A stretch of 64,000 nt of DNA from Hydrogenothermaceae bacterium (GTDB taxonomy: Bacteria > Aquificota > Aquificia > Aquificales > Hydrogenothermaceae), in assembly GCA_026418535.1 (NCBI GenBank), contig JAOABC010000006.1, positions 62,001 to 126,000 on the forward strand, written 5' to 3'. Within the stretch, counting starts at the first letter, position 1. Each line of letters opens with the position of its first letter. The notes below the pieces were generated by a model that had not been told where the DNA came from, did no database searches, and was given only the letters and a program-made list of their open reading frames with translations. The position numbers were made by a program, and so were the translations under genes. This document shows positions 8,644-17,212 of this stretch, piece by piece.

Positions 8644-8741
8644 GGTTTTATCCTCCTGTTTAGTTTTCAGGATGATATTATAACATTCAAAAATCCTCAA
8701 GTATAATATTCTCTTAAAATACAGTATTCAGGAGTGATAAT

Positions 8742-9914
8742 TTGAGAATAGTTAGCGGTATGCGTCCAACGGGAAAGCTTCACTTAGGACACTATCTCGG
8801 AGTTATAAAGAACTGGTTAGAACTACAGAGTAGTGAGGAATGCTTTTTCTTTGTTGCAGATTGGCATGCCCTTACAAACAGATACACAGATACAAAGGAT
8901 TTAAAAGATAACATAAAAGACTTGGTTAGGGATTGGGTTGCCTGTGGTATAGACCCAACCAAAAGTACAATTTTCCTCCAGTCATCAGTTAAAGAACATG
9001 CGGAGCTAAGCCTCCTCTTCGGAATGATAACACCAAAAAGCTGGCTTGAACTCAACCCCTCTTATAAAGACCTGAAGTTCAACCTTTACTTCCAGTATGT
9101 TAGAGACTTTCTTTTGGGGAAAGGTATAAAAGTGGATGAAGAACTTCTGAAAAGTACAATCCATGAAGCTTTTTACTACAAGAAAGAAGTAGATTTTGAA
9201 TCTATCAAGTCTAAACTCCTGGATACAGGATTAAAGGAGGAAAGTGTTTCAGATATGATACAAAACCTTACAGAGGGAGAGATAGGGAAGAAGATAGACA
9301 CTTTTGGTTTTTTTGGATATCCGGTTTTAATGGCTTCAGACATACTTGTATACAAGGCAGAGACTGTTCCCGTTGGAGAGGACCAGCTTCCTCACGTAGA
9401 GATAACCAGAGAGATAGCAAGAAAGTTCAACAGACTCTATAACGAGATTTTCCCTCTTCCAAAGGCACTACTAACAGAAACTTCGAAGATACTAGGTATA
9501 GATGGTAGAAAGATGTCCAAGTCTTACAACAACGCCATATACTTATTCGATACTCCAGAAGAGCTATCTAAAAAGGTCTTATCTATGAAGACAGACCCTC
9601 AGAGAGTAAAAAAATCAGACCCAGGAAGACCAGAGGTTTGCAATGTATACACATACCATACAGTATTCAGTTCGAAAGAGACTGTCTCATCTATATACGA
9701 AGGATGTAAGAATGCCCAGATCGGTTGCATTGAGTGCAAGAGAACGATGTTGGAAAACTTAGAAAGATTTCTAGAACCTGTGAGAGAAAAGAGAAAGTCC
9801 ATATCTGATGACGATATACACAGAATCCTAAAATCTGGTAAAGATAGAGCACAGCAGATTGCAAAACAGACATTAGAAGAAGTGAGAAACTGTATGAACC
9901 TCTGGCAGGATTAG
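8742..9914 (+). CDS. trpS: Tryptophan-tRNA ligase with Fe-S-type Cys motif
   Basis: This class I synthetase charges tRNA-Trp. The HIGH motif appears as HLGH (14-17) and the second signature as KMSKS (257-261). At 390 residues it is longer than the usual 330. About 80 residues (roughly 110-190) are inserted between NPSYKDL and the normally adjacent FGFFGYPVLMASDIL. Cys300, 322, 329 and 332 give C-x21-C-x6-C-x2-C, close to the C-x22-C-x6-C-x2-C 4Fe-4S motif known in Thermotoga TrpRS, where it helps read the anticodon. The start is TTG. First gene of trpS-JAMM-aroK-acpS. Confidence 0.95.
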   Translation: MRIVSGMRPTGKLHLGHYLGVIKNWLELQSSEECFFFVADWHALTNRYTDTKDLKDNIKDLVRDWVACGIDPTKSTIFLQSSVKEHAELSLLFGMITPKSWLELNPSYKDLKFNLYFQYVRDFLLGKGIKVDEELLKSTIHEAFYYKKEVDFESIKSKLLDTGLKEESVSDMIQNLTEGEIGKKIDTFGFFGYPVLMASDILVYKAETVPVGEDQLPHVEITREIARKFNRLYNEIFPLPKALLTETSKILGIDGRKMSKSYNNAIYLFDTPEELSKKVLSMKTDPQRVKKSDPGRPEVCNVYTYHTVFSSKETVSSIYEGCKNAQIGCIECKRTMLENLERFLEPVREKRKSISDDDIHRILKSGKDRAQQIAKQTLEEVRNCMNLWQD

Positions 9915-9924
9915 GAGGTAGTGT

Positions 9925-10347
9925 ATGCTTATACTTAACTCTTCACTTTTGGAACAGATTAAAACCCAGTCAGAGAAAGGGTATCCTTTTGAGATATGTG
10001 GCTTTATGGTTGGGAAAGTAGATTACCAGTCGTCAAACATAAGGGAGGTTTTTGAAGTCGTCCAGGTAGAGAATCAGAATAGAGAGAGAGCTAACGACAG
10101 ATTCGAAATATCTCCAAAGGACTACATGAGGGTAGAACAGTTAGCAGACTCTAAAGGATTACAGATAGTAGGCGTATACCACTCCCATCCAGACCATCCA
10201 GACAGACCATCTCAAACAGACCTTGAGTATGCAGTAGAAGACATCTCCTACATCATACTGTCTGTAAAAGGTGGTAAAGTGGAGAGTTTTAGAAGTTGGT
10301 ACTTGGTTGAGGGTGAATTTCAGGAAGAAGAGGTTAAGATAGTTTGA
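9925..10347 (+). CDS. JAMM/MPN (Mov34) family metalloprotease
   Basis: This 140-residue single-domain protein has a complete JAMM zinc site: Glu in FEICGFMVG, then HSHPDHPDRPSQTD, fitting H-x-H-P-x6-S-x2-D. Bacterial stand-alone JAMM proteins usually trim C-terminal residues from ubiquitin-like sulfur carriers (ThiS, MoaD or CysO type) or act as deubiquitinase-like peptidases. No carrier gene is adjacent, so the substrate is unknown. AGGAGG lies before the ATG, and the stop overlaps the aroK start. Confidence 0.85.
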   Translation: MLILNSSLLEQIKTQSEKGYPFEICGFMVGKVDYQSSNIREVFEVVQVENQNRERANDRFEISPKDYMRVEQLADSKGLQIVGVYHSHPDHPDRPSQTDLEYAVEDISYIILSVKGGKVESFRSWYLVEGEFQEEEVKIV

Positions 10348-10841
10348 GGAACATATACCTAGTTGGTTTTATGGGAAGTGGTAAATCTACGATCGGAAAA
10401 CTACTTGCTCAAGAGTCAGGGATGAAGTTTGTAGACATAGACAAAGAAGTAGAAAAGTCTCAATGTATGAGTATAAAGGAGATGTTTGAAAATCTTGGAG
10501 AAGAATACTTCCGGAAAGCAGAGAAAGATAAACTGATGGAGTATATAAAAAGAAGTGGATTCGTCGTATCTACCGGAGGTGGATTAGGAGCTGATAAAGG
10601 TATGATGGAACTTATGAAGAATTCTGGAACAGTTATCTGGATAAAAGTCAGTATCCATACGATACTAAGTAGATGCAAGAACGACCAAGACAGACCTCTT
10701 TTGAAGCTTCCAGAGGATAAACTCCTTGAGCTGTTTGAAAAAAGGAAGGAAGTCTACAGCCTGGCGAACATATCCGTAACATCAGATGATAAGACTCCTT
10801 TCCAAGTACTTCAGGAGATACTACAGAAGATAAACAGATGA
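10344..10841 (+). CDS. aroK: Shikimate kinase
   Basis: This 165-residue P-loop kinase phosphorylates shikimate at O-3 in the chorismate pathway. The Walker A is GFMGSGKSTIGK. DIDKEVEKSQ carries the shikimate-binding Asp, and FRKAEKD with STGGGLG form the substrate-binding loops. DQDRPLL in the lid carries the catalytic Arg. The start is TTG at 10344, overlapping the JAMM gene stop by four bases. The end overlaps acpS by four bases. Confidence 0.95.
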   Translation: MRNIYLVGFMGSGKSTIGKLLAQESGMKFVDIDKEVEKSQCMSIKEMFENLGEEYFRKAEKDKLMEYIKRSGFVVSTGGGLGADKGMMELMKNSGTVIWIKVSIHTILSRCKNDQDRPLLKLPEDKLLELFEKRKEVYSLANISVTSDDKTPFQVLQEILQKINR

Positions 10842-11206
10842 AGATCTTCTCTGGAGTAGATCTAATAAGTAACAGAAGGATAGAGAGGGCTTACAGTAGG
10901 TTTGGGGAGAGGTTTTTAAATAGAATTTATCTCCCATCCGAAGTATACTACTGTAAATCAAAAGTGGAGTTTATCAACTGTCTCTCCGCAAGATTCGCAG
11001 GAAAGGAGGCTTTTATAAAAGCCTTCTATAAAGCTTTTGGAGAAGTTCTGTCCTTTAGAGACATAGAGATTGTGGGTAAAAGTGGTAGACCTGCAGAAGT
11101 CATACTGCACCACAGAAAAGAAATATTAAATAACTGTCAAATAGATATTTCTCTCTCTCATGAGAGAGAGTTTTCATTAGCATACGCTCTTATCATTCTT
11201 ATGTAG
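10838..11206 (+). CDS. acpS: Holo-[acyl-carrier-protein] synthase
   Basis: AcpS transfers the 4'-phosphopantetheine arm of CoA to acyl carrier protein. This 122-residue form has GVDLISNRRIERA with the Mg-binding Asp, and FAGKEAFIKAF with the second Mg ligand Glu. The C-terminal ISLSHEREFSLAYAL is the usual ending. It is last in the trpS-JAMM-aroK-acpS operon and is followed by the separate promoter of the sigma-factor gene. Confidence 0.94.
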   Translation: MKIFSGVDLISNRRIERAYSRFGERFLNRIYLPSEVYYCKSKVEFINCLSARFAGKEAFIKAFYKAFGEVLSFRDIEIVGKSGRPAEVILHHRKEILNNCQIDISLSHEREFSLAYALIILM

Positions 11207-11264
11207 TGCAACATTAAGTTTGCACTCTTATTTTTTAACCTTTTATATTCTCTACTGTCGATTG

Positions 11265-11281
11265 TTGGCACGTCTTTTGCT
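11265..11281 (+). promoter_or_regulatory. Sigma-54 (RpoN) promoter for fliA
   Basis: The stretch TTGGCACGTCTTTTGCT matches the sigma-54 consensus (YTGGCACG-N4-TTGCW) essentially perfectly. The invariant GG (11267-11268) and GC (11279-11280) are separated by 10 bases. Initiation about 12 bases after the GC would fall near 11292, giving a short leader that still contains the AAGGAGG site of fliA. It implies that this sigma-28-type factor is produced only when RpoN and an enhancer-binding activator are active. Confidence 0.85.
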
Positions 11282-11313
11282 AATATAATCTCAAAATGGA
11301 GAAGGAGGACATC

Positions 11314-12048
11314 ATGCATGATAGAGTCCAAAATAGAGATCAGATAATAAAAGAGTTCCTCCCAAAGATACAATACATCGTGAAGAGCATAAAACATGAG
11401 AATCTCCCACCGATTGTAGAAGAGGAGGATCTGATTCAAGTTGGTGTTTTGGGTTTAATGGATGCCCTTGACAAGTACGACCAAAACAAGGGTATAAAGC
11501 TGTCCACATATGCAGAGATAAGGATAAGGGGGCAAATTATAGACCACCTGAGGGAGTTAGATTGGACTCCAAGAGGTATAAGGTCTAAATTGAAGAACCT
11601 GGAGAACAAAATCATAGAGTTAGAAACGAAGTTAGGTAGACAAGCAAAGACAGAAGAGATCGCAGAGTATTTAGGAATGGATGTTAAGGATTATATACAG
11701 TACGCCGAGAGTATCTCTAACAAGATACTAATATCCTTAAACTCCAGTATAAACGATGAAGATGGAGAAGAACAAGCCCTGTGGCAGTTCATAGCCACAG
11801 ATGACGATACTCCAGATAAGATAGTTGAAGAGGAAGAGTTAAGGAGTATACTCCTAAACATCATTAAAAACCACCTTAATGATAGAGAGAGACTTCTGAT
11901 CACCTTATACTACTACGAAGAACTCTCTATGAAGGATATAGGATACATTATGAACTTAACAGAGTCAAGGATATCCCAAATGCATACAAAAATTATGTTA
12001 AAATTAAAGAAAGAAATTTCAAAATACCTTTATAAAGAGGAGTTATGA
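11314..12048 (+). CDS. fliA: RNA polymerase sigma factor, FliA/WhiG type (sigma-28)
   Basis: This alternative sigma factor directs flagellar and chemotaxis genes in motile bacteria. Region 2 reads EDLIQVGVLGLMDALDKYD and STYAEIRIRGQIIDHLRELD with WTPRGIR, typical of FliA. Region 4 reads LSMKDIGYIMNLTESRISQ. I start at the ATG at 11314 (244 residues), 5 bases after AAGGAGG; an ATG at 11296 lies before that site. The sigma-54 promoter just upstream puts it in the middle of a flagellar hierarchy. No flagellar structural genes lie in the window. Confidence 0.92.
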   Translation: MHDRVQNRDQIIKEFLPKIQYIVKSIKHENLPPIVEEEDLIQVGVLGLMDALDKYDQNKGIKLSTYAEIRIRGQIIDHLRELDWTPRGIRSKLKNLENKIIELETKLGRQAKTEEIAEYLGMDVKDYIQYAESISNKILISLNSSINDEDGEEQALWQFIATDDDTPDKIVEEEELRSILLNIIKNHLNDRERLLITLYYYEELSMKDIGYIMNLTESRISQMHTKIMLKLKKEISKYLYKEEL

Positions 12049-12530
12049 ACGAAGAACAGATAAACATACTGATAGCAGATACGGAGACATTCATCTATTT
12101 TCAGCAGAAAAAGATAAACAAGATCATAGAGAGTGAAGAGGTAATCTCTGCAGAGAATATAGCCAAAATCCTAAAACATTTCTCAGACAGTTTAGACAGA
12201 ATATCCAGGCTTTTAGGCAAAGTAATGGATATAAAAAGTCAAGAGAAGTTAAGTGAGATCTACGACATATCCCTCAGCACTCTAGCATGGATAGTATATA
12301 CCTTTCCCTCTTTAGAACTTTACAACAGCCTGTTTCCAGAAAACTTCATCTTAAAAGATAAAGACATGTTAGACTTCTTAGCCTACAACATGATGGAACT
12401 TGAAAATATAATGAACAACACGAAGAGCTTGAAGAGCTTTACTCTTGATGTTTCCGATAACCTCCAAGAGGCATCCGCTCTACTTGGCTACCTCTCAGAG
12501 ATATCTGACAGAAGTTCCTACTTTAACTGA
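12045..12530 (+). CDS. Hypothetical protein coupled to fliA
   Basis: I do not recognise this 161-residue protein. It is acidic, has no signal peptide or membrane segment, and looks almost entirely alpha-helical with Leu/Ile heptads (for example IAKILKHFSDSLDRISRLL and DMLDFLAYNMMELENIM). Its ATG overlaps the fliA stop by four bases, so the two are translationally coupled and share the sigma-54 promoter. A role tied to the sigma factor or motility is plausible on context only. Its stop shares the palindrome TGATCA with the stop of the convergent fabL gene. Confidence 0.6.
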   Translation: MNEEQINILIADTETFIYFQQKKINKIIESEEVISAENIAKILKHFSDSLDRISRLLGKVMDIKSQEKLSEIYDISLSTLAWIVYTFPSLELYNSLFPENFILKDKDMLDFLAYNMMELENIMNNTKSLKSFTLDVSDNLQEASALLGYLSEISDRSSYFN

Positions 12531-13319
12531 TCATTTTCTGCCTCTTACTAGAGAGAGACCTCCATCTACAACGATTGTCTGACCTTGTATCCATCTTGCT
12601 TCTTCCGTGCATAGGAAAGCAACCACATCAGCCAAGTCCTCTGGTTGTCCCATCCTACCTAATGGGGTTAACTTTATAGTTCCTTCCTTTACCTCTTCGT
12701 AGTTTGGGAAGAGTTGTATAGCTTCTGTATCTATAGGACCTCCAGACACACAGTTAACGTTTATACCCATCTCACCAACTTCAACAGCTAAATATCTCAC
12801 TAATGTCTGGAGTGCAGCCTTTGCTGAGCCATGTATAGCATAGTTTGGCATATAGTCTGTTGTTCCTGTTGAGGATATGGCAACTATCTTCCCTTTCCTC
12901 TCTTCCATCAGTTTTACCGCTCTCTGGGAAGACCATATAAAACCGAAAGTTGTGATATTGTATATCCTTAGAGTTCCTTTCTCTTTGAGCCTTAGAAAAG
13001 GAGCAAAACCTCCTATCACTTCCCTTCCGGAAGCAACTGCATTACTCACGAATATGTCCAAATATCCGAACTTCTCAGTGATCTCATCGAATACTCTATC
13101 TATCTCTTCTCTTACTCCGAAGTCTCCTTGGATAGTGTACCCCTTCCTTCCAAGGTTTTCTATCTCTTTTACAACCTCTTCTGCTTTCTCTCTGTTCTTG
13201 TAGTAGTTTACTATAACGTCAGAACCCATAGATGCAAGTTTCAAAGCTATAGATCTTCCTATTCCTCTACTTGAACCTGTAACAAAGGCTAACTTCCCTT
13301 CCAAAGGCTTACAGTTCAT
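12531..13319 (-). CDS. fabL: Enoyl-ACP reductase, FabL-like short-chain dehydrogenase
   Basis: This 262-residue Rossmann protein has the nucleotide loop FVTGSSRGIGRSIA and VSNAVASGRE. Its active-site pair is spaced Y-x6-K (NYAIHGSAKAAL), as in enoyl-ACP reductases of the FabI/FabL group, instead of the Y-x3-K of FabG-type dehydrogenases. VNCVSGGPIDTEA and QGQTIVVDGGLSL follow FabL closely. It would reduce trans-2-enoyl-ACP in the last step of the fatty acid elongation cycle, probably with NADPH. It is a single gene, converging on fliA's partner. Confidence 0.8.
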   Translation of the reverse strand: MNCKPLEGKLAFVTGSSRGIGRSIALKLASMGSDVIVNYYKNREKAEEVVKEIENLGRKGYTIQGDFGVREEIDRVFDEITEKFGYLDIFVSNAVASGREVIGGFAPFLRLKEKGTLRIYNITTFGFIWSSQRAVKLMEERKGKIVAISSTGTTDYMPNYAIHGSAKAALQTLVRYLAVEVGEMGINVNCVSGGPIDTEAIQLFPNYEEVKEGTIKLTPLGRMGQPEDLADVVAFLCTEEARWIQGQTIVVDGGLSLVRGRK

Positions 13320-13358
13320 ACCACCACCTCTATTTTTTTAATATCTATTATACCTTAC

Positions 13359-14366
13359 TTACAGACTCCTGAGTTTCTCTAGTATCTCCATAGGTTTCCC
13401 AGAGTGTATAGTCTCTTTTGATATCTCAACACCTTCTTTTACTGTACTTGCGACCCTTATCAGATGCAAGGAGAACGCTGAGTTTAGAGCCACAAAATCG
13501 GTCTTTGGACTGTTATCTTTTCCGGATAGAATGTCTATGACTATCTTCTTGTTTAACTCTACATCTCCACCTTTCAAAAAGTCTAGGTCTACCTTCTTTA
13601 AACCAAAATCCTCAGGTTCAACTGTGTATACCTCTACCTCTCCATCTTCTAATCTGCCAACTAACGTCTTGTTAGAGAGAGAGACTTCATCTAAACCCTC
13701 TAAACCATGGACTACATAAGCCCTCTTTAGCCCAAGCTCCTTTAAAACATTCGTGACAGGTTCAACAAGATCCTTATCATAAACTCCTATAAGCTGATAA
13801 TGTGTCTGTGCTGGATTTGAGAGCGGTCCTAAAATATTAAATATAGTCCTAACTCCAATCTCTCTCCTCTGTCTTATAACGTTCTTCATAGCCGGATGGA
13901 AGAGAGGGGCAAACAGAAACCCAAGCCCAATTTCATCGATAGCTTTGGCTACCTTCTCTACTGGCATCTCTATATCAACCCCAAGGGCTTGCATTATGTC
14001 TGCACTTCCACACTTAGAGGATACAGACCTATTCCCATGCTTTGCAACTTTTCCTCCAGCAGCAGCAACAACAAAAGCTGATATGGTAGATACGTTAAAC
14101 GTGTTTACTTTATCACCACCGGTTCCACAGGTATCCACCAGCTTCGATCTGTCCCTAACATCAACCCTTACAGCCTTCTCCCTCATTACCTTAGCAGCGG
14201 AGGATATCTCCTGTATACTCTCCCCTTTCATCTTCAGACCTATAAGGACTGCACCTATCTGAGCATCCGTCAGGTTGCCTTCCATTATGTTCTCAAACAG
14301 ATACTCCATCTCTGAAGAAGTCAGGTTTTCCCTGTTTACAACCTTTCCTATCAATTCTTTTATCAT
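13359..14366 (-). CDS. trpD: Anthranilate phosphoribosyltransferase
   Basis: TrpD joins anthranilate to PRPP, the second committed step of tryptophan synthesis. This 335-residue protein has the diagnostic [17 protein letters not shown] (PRPP-binding glycine-rich loop), [17 protein letters not shown] and [14 protein letters not shown] with [13 protein letters not shown]. Length matches the family. It is downstream of rnhB with a 3-base gap, so it belongs to the der-rplS-rnhB-trpD unit. Confidence 0.96.
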   Translation of the reverse strand: MIKELIGKVVNRENLTSSEMEYLFENIMEGNLTDAQIGAVLIGLKMKGESIQEISSAAKVMREKAVRVDVRDRSKLVDTCGTGGDKVNTFNVSTISAFVVAAAGGKVAKHGNRSVSSKCGSADIMQALGVDIEMPVEKVAKAIDEIGLGFLFAPLFHPAMKNVIRQRREIGVRTIFNILGPLSNPAQTHYQLIGVYDKDLVEPVTNVLKELGLKRAYVVHGLEGLDEVSLSNKTLVGRLEDGEVEVYTVEPEDFGLKKVDLDFLKGGDVELNKKIVIDILSGKDNSPKTDFVALNSAFSLHLIRVASTVKEGVEISKETIHSGKPMEILEKLRSL

Positions 14367-14369
14367 CTA

Positions 14370-14957
14370 TCATTCCCCTCTATTGAGCTTAAAGCTCCTC
14401 CTGTGGATTGGTGTAATACCAAAGATCTTTATTTCTCTGTAGTGCTGAGCTGTTGGATAACCTTTATGTCTGTGGAAGGAGAAATTAGGGTAAATATCTC
14501 TATACTCCAACATAACCCTATCTCTCACCACCTTAGCTATTATACTTGCCGCAGCCACACAGTGAACAGTTTCATCCGCCTTTCTTAGAGAAAGCTGATT
14601 TTTTAGGGATAAGTCTAAGTAATCTGTAATAACAAAGTCAAAGGACACTTTTAGGTTTTCCAAGGCTCTCTTAGATGCAAGTTTGGTAGCATTAAGGATG
14701 TTAAGCTGGTCTATCTCCTCTGGAGATGCAAAACCTGCACTTACGGCTATAGCTTTATCTAAGATGATATTGTAGAGATTTAACCTTTCTTTTTCTGATA
14801 GTTTCTTTGAGTCTATATCTATGAAGGGACGTATATCTTTTGGGAGTATAACAGCAGCTGATACAACAGGACCCGCTAAGGGTCCTCTACCAGCCTCATC
14901 TATACCTACTATTCTCTCGTACCCTTTACTGTAGATTTCCTTCTCAAGACTGTCCAT
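14370..14957 (-). CDS. rnhB: Ribonuclease HII
   Basis: RNase HII nicks RNA in RNA-DNA hybrids and removes misincorporated ribonucleotides. This 195-residue enzyme has the [15 protein letters not shown] motif with catalytic Asp and Glu, the ITDYL Asp, and [14 protein letters not shown] followed by HKGYPTAQH. It overlaps rplS by 14 bases, the common bacterial neighbour order. Confidence 0.96.
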   Translation of the reverse strand: MDSLEKEIYSKGYERIVGIDEAGRGPLAGPVVSAAVILPKDIRPFIDIDSKKLSEKERLNLYNIILDKAIAVSAGFASPEEIDQLNILNATKLASKRALENLKVSFDFVITDYLDLSLKNQLSLRKADETVHCVAAASIIAKVVRDRVMLEYRDIYPNFSFHRHKGYPTAQHYREIKIFGITPIHRRSFKLNRGE

Positions 14958-15357
14958 TATTTCTGTTTTCTGTTGCAGCTTTTGACTCAGCAGCTCTCTT
15001 CTTAATTTCCCACTCTTTGAGCTCTCTGATCTTAGCAGCTTTACCTTTGAGATTTCTGATGTAGTAAAGTTTAGCTCTTCTGACGATACCTCTCTTAACT
15101 ACTTCTATTTTCTGTATAGAAGGACAAGCTATTGGGAATATTCTCTCCATTCCAACTCCGTAAGAGACCTTCCTGACAGTAAACGTCTTTCCAAGACCAG
15201 AACCTCTAACCCTTATCACCAATCCTTCAAAGATCTGTGTTCTCTCCTTCTCACCTTCCTTGACTTTCAGGTGTAGTTTTACAGTATCTCCGGGTCTAAA
15301 CTCAGGTATGTCTTGAGGCATATACTTCTGTTCGATCTCTCTTATAAGCTGGTGCAT
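14944..15357 (-). CDS. rplS: 50S ribosomal protein L19
   Basis: This 137-residue protein begins with the L19 core: [16 protein letters not shown], then [16 protein letters not shown], and [13 protein letters not shown]19 lies at the 30S-50S interface. It is slightly longer than the usual 115-120 residues because of a charged C-terminal tail ([15 protein letters not shown]). A gap of 48 bases separates it from der upstream. Confidence 0.97.
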   Translation of the reverse strand: MHQLIREIEQKYMPQDIPEFRPGDTVKLHLKVKEGEKERTQIFEGLVIRVRGSGLGKTFTVRKVSYGVGMERIFPIACPSIQKIEVVKRGIVRRAKLYYIRNLKGKAAKIRELKEWEIKKRAAESKAATENRNNGQS

Positions 15358-15405
15358 TACATTCCTCCATCTAAAAAATTTTTAGCTAAAAATTATACCA
15401 CACTT

Positions 15406-16740
15406 TTACTCTTCTCTTTCCTCTTCTTTTCCTCTAAACAGGAGCTTTATTGGACTATTTTCAAATCCGAATATTTTTCTGAGGTTGTTCTCTAAGAACT
15501 TTACGTAGTTATCTTTAAAACCCTCTTTCTTGTTTACAAACAAGAGGAAGGCAGGAGGTTTTCCATCAAGCTGGGTTGCATAGTATATTTTTAAAGGCTT
15601 TCCTTGGTAAGAAGGAGGTTGTCTAAGAGATAGTATCTGCTTTATAGCTCTGTTTAACTGACCTGTTGAGACTCTCTTAAAGGATTCTTTGTAAACTTCC
15701 TTCACTTTCTCTAAGACTTCGTCTATTCCTATACCCTTCTTGGCAGATGTTAAGACTAACGGTGCATAGTCTATAAAGTAAAGCTTCTCCCTGGTCTTCT
15801 TTACAGACTTTTCCACCTTTTTAGTATCTAACGTGTCTATCTTGTTTAGAACTACTATTGCTGGTTTGTATTGCCTCTGGATTAGGCCAGCTATCTTTGT
15901 ATCCTGCTCTGTTGCTCCTTCCTCTGCGTCTATAACCTGGACTACTACGTCTGCATCCTCTATAGCCCTTATACTCCTTCCTACTGAGAAAAACTCAACA
16001 CCGTACTCTACTTTAGACCTCTTCCTGATTCCGGCTGTATCCAGAAAAAGATATTTATCTCCATCTTTCTGATAAAGGATATCAACCGCATCCCTTGTGG
16101 TTCCAGGTATCTCAGAGACAAGGACTCTCTCTTCACCCAGTATCTTATTCAGTAGAGAAGATTTTCCTGCATTTGGTTTTCCCACTATGGCAACTTTTAT
16201 ATAATCTTTCTCTTCTTCCTCTTCTTCTTGATATAGCTCCTTCTCATATTCAGGAATCTTTTCGTATATCTTATCAAGTAGATCTGCTACTCCGAACTTC
16301 TGTATAGAAGATATCGGTACAACTTCCTCAAATCCAAGCTCATAAAACTCATAGGCTAATTTCTCTTTCTCCGGGTCATCTATCTTGTTTGCCGCTACCA
16401 CTACAGGTTTTTGAACTCTCCTTAGCATATCTCCTATCTCTTTATCCACAACGGTTGTCCCTTCTCTACCGTCAACCACAAGGACAAACATATCAGACAG
16501 TTCAAGTTCCTTCTTTATCTGTTCTCTTATGTGTTGGGCAAACTTATCCTCATCTTCGGTTATGTATCCCCCTGTATCTACTATCTCAAACTTTATCCCC
16601 CTCCACTCTGTAGTTGAGACTATCCTATCCCTTGTGACTCCCGGAATGTCTTCCACTATAGACTTCCTTCTTCCTATTATCCTGTTAAAAAGGGATGACT
16701 TTCCCACGTTTGGTCTTCCTACGATGGCTACTCTGAACAT
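15406..16740 (-). CDS. der: Ribosome assembly GTPase Der (EngA)
   Basis: Der has two tandem GTPase domains and a KH-like C-terminal domain and acts in 50S subunit maturation. In this 444-residue protein the first P-loop is GRPNVGKSSLFN and the second is GKPNAGKSSLLN. DTGGYI and DTAGIRKRSKVEYGVE are the G3 elements, and NKID occurs in both domains. A run of Glu (EEEEEEKD) links the domains. The C-terminal IKQILSLRQPPSYQGK begins the KH-like part. Confidence 0.97.
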   Translation of the reverse strand: MFRVAIVGRPNVGKSSLFNRIIGRRKSIVEDIPGVTRDRIVSTTEWRGIKFEIVDTGGYITEDEDKFAQHIREQIKKELELSDMFVLVVDGREGTTVVDKEIGDMLRRVQKPVVVAANKIDDPEKEKLAYEFYELGFEEVVPISSIQKFGVADLLDKIYEKIPEYEKELYQEEEEEEKDYIKVAIVGKPNAGKSSLLNKILGEERVLVSEIPGTTRDAVDILYQKDGDKYLFLDTAGIRKRSKVEYGVEFFSVGRSIRAIEDADVVVQVIDAEEGATEQDTKIAGLIQRQYKPAIVVLNKIDTLDTKKVEKSVKKTREKLYFIDYAPLVLTSAKKGIGIDEVLEKVKEVYKESFKRVSTGQLNRAIKQILSLRQPPSYQGKPLKIYYATQLDGKPPAFLLFVNKKEGFKDNYVKFLENNLRKIFGFENSPIKLLFRGKEEEREE

Positions 16741-16789
16741 CTTCGCTCCTGTTATAATAGTTTTAACTTCAATCAGAGAGGTTAAATTG

Positions 16790-17212
16790 ATGAAGCTTTC
16801 AATCTTTTTAGCTCTAATAATTATATCTCATGGGATGGCTTTTTCAAATAAAGTGGTTGACCAGTCCTCTGAAGAGCCATACACAAAGTTCTACACCCAT
16901 TATACTGAGTATAAGAAAGGTCAGAAGGTCTGTTTCATTTTTGAAAACCTCTCTGGAGGGGATATAATCCTTCCTTCCTCAGCTCCATGGGCCATCTTCT
17001 CTGAGGATAAACCGGAGAGTCCAATCTTCTCCCCGATGTCTCTTCAAGTGATCACAAACATAAAAAATACAGAGAAAAAAGAGTGGTGTTGGAACAGTCA
17101 AGACATGGAAGGTAAAGAAGTCCCAAGTGGGAACTACTTTGTAAGGATAACCTTCTTTGATAACAAGGGAAACAAGTTCTTTAAGAGGACATCCTTCCGG
17201 ATAAGGATCTGA
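16790..17212 (+). CDS. Exported protein with a likely Ig-like (BsuPI/FlgD-type) fold
   Basis: I start this at the ATG at 16790 (140 residues). The open frame upstream only shadows der. A signal peptide (MKLSIFLALIIISHGMAFS) is followed by a beta-rich domain. The pattern VCFIFENLSGGDI, WCWNSQDMEGKEVPSGNYFVRITFFD recalls the BsuPI-like or FlgD-type Ig modules, but I cannot name a function. Its stop overlaps the murJ start by one base, so it is probably co-translated with the lipid II flippase. Confidence 0.65.
   Translation: MKLSIFLALIIISHGMAFSNKVVDQSSEEPYTKFYTHYTEYKKGQKVCFIFENLSGGDIILPSSAPWAIFSEDKPESPIFSPMSLQVITNIKNTEKKEWCWNSQDMEGKEVPSGNYFVRITFFDNKGNKFFKRTSFRIRI

Noticed and set aside
8644-8700. 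LeuD extension of 19 residues
   Set aside because: AGGAGG is placed for the GTG at 8643, and LeuD proteins begin near this MAIKGRVWKF sequence.
16529-16789. N-terminal extension of the Ig-like exported protein
   Set aside because: It lies antisense to the conserved P-loop region of der; the ATG at 16790 starts a proper signal peptide.
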